DNA of 53,338 nucleotides. Origin: Gyrodactylus bullatarudis. Its lineage: Eukaryota > Platyhelminthes > Monogenea > Gyrodactylidea > Gyrodactylidae. The stretch's first letter is position 1. The number at the start of each line of letters is the position of its first letter. The notes beneath the pieces are model-generated. The model was not told the origin of the DNA. It did no database searches and worked only from the letters and a program-made list of their open reading frames with translations. A program made the translations under genes and the position numbers. The stretch covers positions 52,181 through 105,518 of the forward strand of contig SSNU01000109.1 in NCBI GenBank assembly GCA_012064415.1. Reading direction: 5' to 3'. Shown here in pieces: positions 31,001 to 43,000 of the stretch.

Positions 31001-34000
31001 ATGATCAGAAATATTAGAGAATATAACAACTCTGATAATTCATAATTCATCACCTAAAGAGATATACTAAATACTAATGGTTAGAATGAAACAAATTTAG
31101 ATTACCCCGATAAAAATAGTTTAGACTCACTTAGTCTTCTTCTTCTATAAAATAGTAAGGTAACAAGCGAACTGCGTGATAACTATTTGGTTCAAAATAA
31201 AGATTGATCTGTTTAAATCATTATGCATTGTTTTAAATGAAATTACTGTATTCGAAACATCATTTCTGATAACCAAGATATGTACGTGAATTGATTTTAA
31301 AATTATAAATCGATTGGAATAGGGAAACATCTGTTTGAAAAGATTGATATAAGGCGAGGTAAGAAGCTAGCTACTCCCATCTTTTTTCTTAGTTTACACA
31401 CAGAAAAAAAACTTGTAGGCTTTCTTTCCCATGGGTAAAGTGGAGACGAACGGATAAAATTTTTACATTGAATAATATTTCCCAGTTGTAATGCAACTTT
31501 TTGCACCTTTATTTTTTTACTGTCCCTTAGAAATGTAAAATCTATTAAATTTCAGGTACCAGATTATTTAATTCACAAATACACACCTGAAACCAATTAT
31601 AGTATTCTTACGAATTAGTAATTCACGTAGTTTTTCCAACACGTCCAAAAATCAAGTTCAATTCATAATTTAGAAAATTGAAGGAAGATATATTAAAACC
31701 AAATGTACATTTCTCGAAGCATCATCCGTGGTAGTTCTTCAAAATTGATATGGATTAAGAGTTCATTCAAGATAATAATTTACAAATTATGAAAGAAATA
31801 ATATGATCTTGAAAAAACTCTTTTGATCACCCTCCAACTTTCAAATCAATAAAAATTTTCAGTTCAAAGTTCGAAAAAATGGGATTTTGGCGCCAAATTG
31901 AAATTTGAAAAATGGCCATATTTTTCATATATATAATTTTTTTCAGAATTTTTTTCTTTAAATGGTAAAAGTGGACAACATGATTAGGATTCCAAAAAAT
32001 CTTTAAAAAATTGGAATTGTTGATGAAAAAATCGAGATTTCTGTAGATTCCCAACTTCATATCAATTGGCTTTACATATTACCTTATAATATGAAGGTCT
32101 ATCCTCACCCGTATTTATGAATTTACTTTCATCTGAAAGGAAATCTAACCCTGCCTTACAATAATCTTCCTTATTATTATACATTACATTAAAACTATCC
32201 CTTTGTCAGGTTTAGTGAGAAAAGCGTTTTTATTAGATTTAAGTTCTTTTAGTGCGTTTTTTGGTAAGTAAACTAGATCTTAGAGGTTTTCTATCAAAAT
32301 TTCTGTAAATAGATGAAAGATCTTGTTAAAAATTATTATTTAATTAGTCTTGCAGCTTATTTTATATGGAATGATGAGAAAAATTTTCAAACTTTATTTT
32401 CTTCATATGGTGAACGTGATCGAGGTTCCAAAAGGTTTTGATCAAACTTTAATCGGATCACTCTGTCACTCTGAAAGCAGTCAAACTTATCAACTCTTGA
32501 TCGAATTCGATTTCTTGATGAAAGAATAGAGTTTTTTATAAAAATCATAAATCCCCATCTTTATATTAACTAGCTTTATAACAAAAATATTGATACCGCA
32601 TGTCGTAAAAAATCATTAAAATCATGTCTAATTCCTCAAATGTATAACTACTCTTTTTGAGATAAGGTTGTTTAAATTACTTTCAACTGTTTGACTAAAT
32701 CTATTAAACTGTAATTGTGAAACTCATCTTTGATTACGAAAAATTATCATTCTGTGTAAGGATTTTCTCTGTTTTTTCCCAGATATCAATATCTAAAGAT
32801 ATTGTTTATTTAAATTTGATCATTTGGGAAATTCTGTAATTCAATACTTTGGTTATTTCGTTGAAAATTTGATTCCATCTGTTCTCAAATTTCTAGACCA
32901 GTATATTCAAGGTTAGTACTTTTTGAAATTTTGATTTTAACTTTTATCCTTAACTTGTGACGAAAATGCTAACCATATCGATCCATTTCTGCTTAAGCGA
33001 AAGAGTAGCTAGTTGAACATTAAATACACCAAACTTCTTTTGCTCAAACTCCCATTTAAAGGTGATGTTCCCAATTCCGTATTGAGAAACAAGTTGACAA
33101 AAATCACAACAGAAACCTTCCCTGGACACAAGGTACGGTTCCTGTCGAAGACAACAAAGTTGCTCAATGACCGAAACAAGGATCCATTTCTGCTTAAGCG
33201 AAAGAGTAGCTAGTTGAACATTAAATACACCAAACTTCCTAGAAAATGTATTATCCGAAAAATAATCGATTGAAATATTTCTACCTGATTACTCATGAGT
33301 ACGACCATTAATTTTCAAAAATATTTTTAGAACCTCGTGTGTTCTGAAGCGCCAAATAAGGCTCGATATCTCTCTATTGTCTACATAGAACTCGAATTAT
33401 TAGGAGTGAAAATAGCATTCAGACCGATTCAATGAAATCAGACGTACTTCTAAAGGAATGCAGCTCCAGTCTCGAAAATATTTGGGAAGGAATAAAATTT
33501 TACCGAATTGACGTTGAATCTACATGTATGAAATTTTAAGGTTGTTCTTCCTCAGAATGAATTTATTAAAGTTTTCTGATATTTTTGGAATGGTGAATCC
33601 TACACCGAATCTTGCTCAGACTTTGGTCTTGAATTTAATGCTCCTCGGGCTTCCAAAAATATGTAAATTTACTAACTTTTATAGTTGAATATTGATTTAC
33701 TAAAATATCCTTGTAGAATTTTTGTGTTTTATAACCCTTTAGTCCTCAGCGGGTCATATAAGGGATAGGTAACATTCCCAAGCCATTATTCTATTTTAAA
33801 GAAACTGAAAATAGTTCATTGACGATTCTTCTGAAAAACTAATATTCTTTTGAATGAGCTATGACTTATTCAACCACGATTACTCATCGAGAGGTTATGA
33901 AAATTTAAATAAATTTTTGAAAAAACCTATCAAAGAGATCAAAGAGGAAAAATAAAGAAAGTTTTATCGAGAAACCATACCTGAGATAAACCATACAACT

Positions 34001-37000
34001 ATTTTCAGGGTCTAAAAGTGGTCTTCTAAACTAGAAGTTGGTTTTTAAAAACAATTGCGCATTCATAATCAGCGTGTTCAGACTGAAACTATACAAAATT
34101 TTCAATCTCAGCATTGTCTCTTTATAAAAAATTTCACTTTAAGGGAAAAAACGGAGGAAATATCTTGTTCTCAATGTTTGATGAATTTTCTTGAGAATAA
34201 ACAAACTTCTTTCTCTGCTTGTTCATTCCCTCCTTCTATGTAAACTAATAATTATAGTTATAGCATTCAATCGAATCTCTGTTTTATCTATCTCGGGGAT
34301 AAAATTTTACCTTAAATCTAGGAGAGAATACAAAATCAATTCAGGAATAAAAAGAATCCTCAGAAGAATCTCCATCTTCCATCCTGAATGAGAGTTCCTT
34401 ATTCGATGTTTATAACAATTTTCATTCAATTAAAAATATATATCTCTTCTTTGTTTGTAAAGTAACGATAGAACATGAACAATGTTTTCATTCAACATAT
34501 TCTATAGTGAGGAGTGATCTGTATAATGATTTTTATGAGTCCCTATTCAAATCCAAGTGAATATATAGCATTCTACATAGAGATGACGGAATCTTGATGT
34601 CATTTCTTAATTGATGATAGTTTTACTGATTATTTCATTGTAATTCTATACCTTTTGCAGTTCGTTAAGGAAGATATGAAATTCATTCAGGAATAATATT
34701 ATAAAATGTCATTATTAAATTGATATAAATTCAAATAAATAGACAGTACATCGGAGTATTCTTGAGAAATACCACGATTCCAAAAAGGACACTTCTCAGT
34801 ACAGGTTTGATTAACCATGACTGCAATTATTAAATTTCAGCACAATGATATTCAAAATTTGCATTATGAATTGAATTAAACTTTAGGCGTCCTCAAATCC
34901 ATTGTATGAAACTAACCAAAATTATAATTATAATTATTGAACTATTTAATGAAGAATTCATTAAGAGGATTTGAAGATTAGTGAATATGTATTTATAAAG
35001 CTTTTATTTCACCGGATCTCGTCAGACTTTTACACCTTAAAATGATTTTAATAAAATCTCTCCAGTCATTGTTAGTTTCAAATATTCAATCTATTGAGGG
35101 ATAGCCAATTTATTCTGAGGAAAAATCATCTTACAAGCTCTGTATAACTTTATTTTTATCTCATTTTGTGGATAAAGTTCGAAATTCTGTGGAAGGAAGA
35201 ATATTTATATTTGCAGGAGAAAAAAGATTCTGTTAAATCGATGAGAAATAAATATTCCTTGAATATATTAAAATGAACAAACTGAAGAAAATATTTTTGT
35301 TTCTGAAACTTTATTCGTCTTACACTTGTCTGAATTCTTCTCTCCCATCATATGTGCACTAGAAAGTTTATATAGATCTTTTAGTATCGTGTATCTACTG
35401 CACTGTGTGAGCACTTCACAATATCTGAGGTGTCATTGGCAACTGTAATGTCCCAATTATTAAAATAAATATTGATATTTAATAGGATCTTGTAATCTAA
35501 ATTATATCACATTTCAAAAATAAACAGTCAAATGTCTAAAACTTGAATAATATCCTCTTTAAGGGAACTGAAATTGTGTTTGTTGCTTGTTTCCTTTTCC
35601 TCATTCGAAAAATATGAAAATTTCTTTTCTAACGAGATAAATTTACTATTTTTTGCAATTATTATTAGTTAGGTATGAAGATTTATGCAATGAAGAATTA
35701 TGTCATTGAAGATCACGATTAGACAAAGAAATCAACTATGCTGAATCTGATTTGTAGAATTATCCCATCATCGTGCGAAGATCTAATTTTGAATTTATGA
35801 TCATGTTTCCAACTCGAAAAATCTGTGAAATATATATCGTGAAAGTGGGCCTCATGATATTGATCAAATTCGAAATTGAGAATTTTATAAAAATCATAAA
35901 TTTACATCTTCGTATAGTCTTAGTTGTGACATTTTACTTGACAAGATATGAATTCTCACTAGATTAAGTCAAATATTAGAATCATTTTCTCCTTTTTTGT
36001 CTCTAGCTTTTTACACCAACCTACTATATCTATAATCGTTTTAGCTGAGAGTTGAATATTTCAAATAAGCCCTGAACAATATAATTAGCCAATATAATAA
36101 TCCAAATCATACAGAAGACCACGAAGCTCTTGAATGGGCGAAATAAGGATCCAATTCCAAAGTTGAGGAAGAAAGGAGTAATTTATCTCTTCACCTGTTC
36201 ATGTGGTTCAAAGTATGTCGGCCAAACATCGAGAACACTAGGAGAAAGAGTAAATGAACATCTTAGGCCCAAACACAATAGTGCGGTGCAGAACCATCTA
36301 GATCAGACGGGACATTTAGCGAATGAAGGAAGTTTTTCCATTCTCTACCAAGTCGACCAAAGCCTGTCTTGTCGTGCGAGGGAAAAGGATTTATCAAGTG
36401 CGGAAGATCATTTCATATTGAAGCTCAAACCTGACCTTTGTGTACAAAAAGTGATCGCATCGAATCTTGGTATCACAGGCAGAGATAGGTTCATCAAAGG
36501 GAAACAATTAGCAAAAATTGAGAAAATTCCTAAGCTCAAATCCCTACCCCCACCAAAATTTAGCTCAACTCAAACCATAAGTGTAAATCGAGATGAAAAC
36601 CAAGAGAAGTTGGCTGTAGCCAATAATCACCATACACAAGTGCAGAGTTCAGTCACAGCAACTAGCATAGAGTTGGCAAAATGGGAAAAACCTGAGAAGT
36701 CAACAGTAATTGATAATCAAGTCTGAAGAGACCCGGCGAAATAAAACGTTTATCACTTATTATTCGCTTGTTTTCTAATCTTCCTTATGAATCTAAATCA
36801 CAACTGTAATATATTAGATGAAGTTCGACAATATTACCGTTCTAATATAATTAGCATTAGTATTAGTCCTACATCTGCAAATGCAGGAGCGAAGAACGTT
36901 CTCAGAAATGTGAATAAATAATTTTTTCCAAATTCATTGTCAAAGATAATGCTATTTTTGCATCGGTTTCAAAACAAAATAGTGATCTTCTGTGATTTTT

Positions 37001-40000
37001 TTTCTCAAGAATTTTGTGGTTCTTTCACCGGTAATAATAGTTAAAATATGTTTTTAGCTATCAAATAAAGGGTTCATAGAAAAAAGAGTTACATAAGACC
37101 TCTCAAGATATGAATATTTTTCAAATTTTGTTTTGGCGCCAAATTTTCTTTTATTGAGCTGGAAAGAAGTAGGACTATCATTATCGTTTGGGAGAGTGAC
37201 GATGAAATTTAATATAGAATTATTTACTCGTAAGAGATCATAGGATCAGCTGAGGGGAATAATTACTTTAGATTGCGTCACAATGATTTATGAATCCTTT
37301 CAGATAATAACCTTCTACCATATCTGAGTTAAAAGATTAATTAATCGATTCAATTGTTAAATGTAAAGTGTGAAGAGAAAATAAATTTCTCAAAACTTTT
37401 CCCATTTTTGCGAGATAAATTTAGAACGAATGAATATACTATTTGTTCAGTCTAAAAGAGACATTGGAAAAAGGTTGATTATATTCTGATTAATTACTCT
37501 TTAACGATATTCTTTCAGAAAATCAAAATAACTCCTACTCAGCTCCATCGCTATCAATTCGTTATCGTATTAAAGATTTATTCAGTTTTATTTTTTTTAG
37601 GAATAAGAGAGGAAAAATGCATGATAAAATCGATAAATTAAATAAGTATTGAATCAATATCAATAATCTGTTTATCTCATGCTATCGATAAATTTTTCAA
37701 AGTACAAAATGTCCTGAGAGTGTAATTAAGGTCAATTCAAATCATTTTATTACTCTTCATTCTAGATAATCATAATATTGAATTTTTTCGGGAATCAAGA
37801 TAAAATCTTTGAAAAGCACAGTACCCTTTTGAAATTGCTTCTGCTTCTTGGAGTAGATTTCAGTAAATCATCATTGAGAAAAATATACAAGCAACCCCTT
37901 GATGACATTGAGGGTGATTTTGAAAATTCTGATGTTAAATTTTAAGCTCTACATTAGAATCCGTTGTTTAAAGCCGATTAAAACGTCCTACAAAATATTC
38001 CATAAGTAATATTAACACCATCTTAAAGAAGGAAGGATTTTGAATCAAATTGTGTTTTACAATTGTAGAAAGAATTGTTGAGAACCCCAGAAAAAGGCTG
38101 AGAAAATTAATGTTTTGCAATTATCAACTTTATATTTTTTATCCATATTCTGTCTTCATTAGGAAACATATAAAAGTGCCAAGTTTACAGGATTAGATAA
38201 TCATATATATATTTAGATCTTAATGATAAATTTTGAATCGAATTGTGTTTTTAAATTTTACAATAATTAAGCGTCCCTGAATAACAGACAGGAGAAAAAC
38301 GAAATGAGAAATTCTAAAAGTTTTGGAGAACATATATTTGTTCCCTTATGGTCTAGCGGTTAGGATTCCTGGCTCTCAGCCAGCCGGCCTGGGTTCGACT
38401 CCCGGTCAGGGAGGACAGTTTGCCCGGTGTGACGTAGTGGTATCTCTTTCACATCTCTTTCGTACCCTCTTACTCTCTGTCCTAGGTTCAAACCCTCCCA
38501 CACCGGGCACATTGAACACTTTATGCTCAAAAAATATATTGATATTAGTATAATTGACCCTAGCCAACATGGCTTTGTTTCCGCCATGAGAAACGAACCT
38601 TCTTTCATTTTTTTCTCATATCCAGAAATGTCAAACTGAAAATATTCAAAATCTTATCATTTATATTGATTTAAAAAAAGCCTTTGACTCCCTTTCCTTC
38701 TCTTCAATTATGAATGTTCTGGTCGAATTTATTCATGACCAAAACTTATTGAATGTCATATATCTATTTCTTTCATGCCGAACTCAATTTGTTTCGATTG
38801 AAAATAAATCCTCCACTTTTATTAACATAACGTCTGGTGTCCCACAAGGAAGCAGAATGGGTCCATTACTATTCAATCTTGTATTTTCCAAAATACAGTC
38901 TAAATCCCCTAATATTAAATTTTTTTAATTTGCAGACGATCTCAAAATTTGTTTTTCTTTTCCTGATAGTTCAATTGATGTTGATTTTATAATTGATACT
39001 GTTAATCACTTAATCTCAGAACTCAATTGCTATTCCCTAACAATTAATTTTTCGAAAAGTTTTTTTCTAATACCGTTTACAAAGCCCAATACCCTCCCCT
39101 CTACTATTGTATCGGATGATTTTACTCTCGAAAGAAAAACTATTATTCGTGATCTTGGTCTTGAATATGACTTCAACTTGCGTTTTGATAATTATATCAA
39201 ATCCATTGCCAACCTTTTTGCTGCTAGAACTTTACATATTCATAAAATTGCCAAAACCAACAATATGAAAATTTTACTATATAATATCTATGCAAGGCCC
39301 ACAGTTGAGTATTGTTCCGCTATATGGTGTCCAGCATCTTTATCGATTTCTCACGTCCTAGATGCAATTCAAAAAAGATTTTTAAGACTAGCAACTTTGC
39401 CGAATAACAGATTCTGCAAAATCAAATTACTCCGACATAGACGATATTTTAGATGCCTCAAACTTGCTTACTCGAACATTACTACTCTTTGGAATGCTGT
39501 CCCTCGTGGAAGAACGCTTAGAAATAGCTGCGTCAAAATACTCAGGCCAATTAATAACTCTTTAAAATCACTATATTTCTTTGACAGATTGCCCTCTTTT
39601 TTTAATGATTTAACAAAAAAGAAAATTCCTCTAGAGAAAAAAGAAATTTATAAATATCTTGAAAATTTCTAATTTGTACTAACTACACTATCAGAAAATA
39701 AAGAATTTATAAAGAATTTATATCGTGTTTTCTCAAAAACTGAAGCTAAATTTTTAATTTTCATCAGACATCAATTTTAGTATTTATCTTGGTGTTACTT
39801 TCAAAATTCGAAATTTCGAGCTGGCGCAATTGTCGCATTTTTTGGGATAATTACAAAAACAAATGGAACATTTTTATATTTTATAAAAACAAATGGATAG
39901 ACAATTACCTATTTTCATAAGCAAATGGATATACCAGACTTATTTTCCTGAAAGAATGGATGTTTCACATTTTCCCTAAAAACATATGGATACACCTTTG

Positions 40001-43000
40001 TATATTCCATTAACAAATGGAAATTCCTTATTGAAAAGAAATATTGTTCCATATAAATAGGAATTGTGAATCCATTTCTTATTCAAAACATGCTCGAGAT
40101 TGGTTGTTCTTTCCCAAGCGTAGCTAACGTTAAGATCGCTCTTCAGGATTACTCTATCAAACTTTCTAAACCCATAAAGTATGATAAAGGCTGCTCAACA
40201 TTCTATGCGGTAAAATGTAAGAGGGAAAATTGTCAATTCAGAGCCAGATTCAACAGAAGGTCAGATTCTTTGTTTTACCTGACCAAATTGGAAAAACACA
40301 GTTGTCCTGAAGTAAACTTATTTTTTTACATAATTTAGAACGTTCTAAAAGCAGGTCAAAATATGATAGCCAATGTTATGAAGCCTTTAGCGGAAAATTT
40401 TACCAATATGAAACCATCTGATTGTGTTAATATCATGAAGAATCTACATGGAATCAATACAAATTACATGTCAGCTTGGAGAGCTTTGAAAGAAATAAAC
40501 TTGTCAAAGAATGATAACGCTCTTTCGAGTTTTAAGAAAATCGAAAGCTATCTTCAATGGAATAGATTAAACAATCCAGGAACTCATACAGACATCCTGA
40601 TAAAAGAGAATGAACTAAAGTCAGTTTTCATTTGTCTCAATATATCAAAGCAAGCATTCCAATACGCCCTTCCATTGATAGCGATTGATGGCTGCCACTT
40701 TAAAAACAAGTCAAACTACATGATTCTCTATGCAACAGGACTTGACGGAAACAAAAAGATCTTTCCTATTGCTCTTTCGATTGTTCCAGCAGAAAATGAG
40801 ATAACATGGACTTACTTTCTTAAAAACCTTGACAAAAGCTTGGACCTTAGAGCCCATGATGAGTTAGTGATTCTATCAGACAGAGAAAAGGGTCTTATAA
40901 ATAGTGTCAACACAGTAATTCCGAATGCAGCTCATAGTTACTGTCTGTATCACATTGGTAAAAACATCTTGGCAAAGTTTAAAGAAAACTTCAATCACAT
41001 GCTCTTCAAGATTGCCAGAGCTCCAGATCAAAGTCAATTTAATCAGTTCATGCAAACTATCAGAGAAAAAAATCAAAGGGTTGCTGACTATTTGGACGAA
41101 ATTCCGCATCAGAATTGGGCGGAATATGCCTTTAAAAAATGTAGATTTGGCCAATTAACTTCGAATATTGCTGAATCCTCTAATGAAATGATTATTGATA
41201 TGCGACTCAAACATCCTTTTGAATGCCTGTACTCTTATGTGAATAACACTGCTCAGATTTTTCTTGAAAGAACAAAAGTACTACAAAGTCAGACAAACCA
41301 ATATACAGACCAATTTTCGAAAATTCTCGAATCTTTAATAACTACTTATAAGCGACTGAAGGTTTTTCCATCAAGTGATGATATCTTTAGAGTGGGAAAA
41401 AATTCAAGCAATAGAATATACAAAATTGTTGATTTAACTGCAAACAATTGTTCCTGTGGCCAACCCAAGATAGAAGGATACCTGTGCGAGCACATTTGTG
41501 CTGCTTCAATATTCAGTGAAAAGCCAATAGATGATTTTGTAAGAGTATTTTTCAAAACTTCTTATCTAAAGATCATGTATAGCGGAGATTTCAAATATTG
41601 TGATATTGAAAATCTGAAGGATTCAAATATCTCGTCTATTAAAAAAAACTCAAAATGTGGAAGACCGAGAAAGAAGAGACTTAGATCAGCTGCTGAAAAG
41701 AAAAAAACCTATGTCAATTTTTCGTTCAAATAAATTCATTATTTCGTTATCACCCATTTGTACTAAATTATCTTTAAGATTCTTTATTAAAATTTCAGAT
41801 TTTTTTGAATGAGGAATTTCCATTCGTTAACGTATGTATAAGTGTGTCCATTTGTTCAGGAACATAATTCTGGTATATCCATTTGGTTATGAAAATAGGC
41901 AATGGTCTATCCCATTTATTTTTTGGATTATCAATTGACAAGAAAACCAAAAATGCTCGTTCGAAAGCCTACTTTGATAAAATTGGATGATCCACCATTA
42001 GTTCAAAATGACTGTGTTTTATTCAAAAATGTGAATATGAATAATTTTATTCCGTGTCTAATGAGGATCCAGAAAAATAGCATTTGATTTCTCTCAACTC
42101 AAATTTAAAATAATTTTAAATTCCGCCAGCTCGAAATTTGAAATTTCTCCAAAAAAAATTATTTTTCTTAAATCAGTGAGAGTGTTCCTTTAGAATCGGT
42201 TACCAAAAATTCTTTAGAAGATTTGGATACCTTTATGAATAAAGGATATTTTCGTGAAAATCATAAATTCCAAAATCCATTGAAAATATCTTTAAATTAC
42301 AGCTTATTAAATCGAAACTTTTTTTAAGATTCAATCCAATGACAGTGGAGAGTAAATTAGATTTGACTGCGAATTATGAACTGCCTACAAAAGAGGAAGA
42401 GTTCAACGTCCAGTCACAATTCAAGCTAGCCCAAAGTTTTTTGAGTGTACCCACCATAAAGCAGGATAATTTTGATGCAAAGTTGAGGAACTACAAAATG
42501 ACGGAGCAATTCAAATCTCCCACTAGACCTTTCTTTAGGATTCTCTTTGAGAGTCTGAATTTATCGTTGTTGGGAAATTTCACATTTATCATGATACTGC
42601 TTGTCAACATTTTCTACTCATTTAGTAAGTATATTCTTCTGTTCTGTTTAATACTCTTTATATTAAAAGAATTTTATGAAAAATTTGAAAATTACTCAAG
42701 AGTCAAAGTCATTCAATCAGCCATTGAGTGTGATAAAAATTGTAAAATCCCAAAAATACAGTGTACACTGTATTGGAATAGTAATAGTTTGAAGGAAAAA
42801 AATTTCTGAATAAAAAATTTTTTATGAAAAATATCGTAATTTTTTCAAATTCCCATTTTTCGAGCTTTGAGCTGAAAATTTTTATTGTTTTGAAATTGAG
42901 AGACTGATCGACCAGGATCAAGATTGGGCAAGAAAATCAATTCAACTGAATTTGATCTTATGCATAATCACGTTATTGTTTGGGAGCGGAATTTCGATTT

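Noticed and set aside
34055..34391. Two overlapping short plus-strand frames
   Set aside because: No family motif, intronic, composition like surrounding non-coding DNA.
38422..38509. tRNA-Sec gene (9-bp acceptor stem, 88 nt, GCCCGG start)
   Set aside because: The middle is polypyrimidine and cannot form an anticodon arm; no TCA anticodon is in place.
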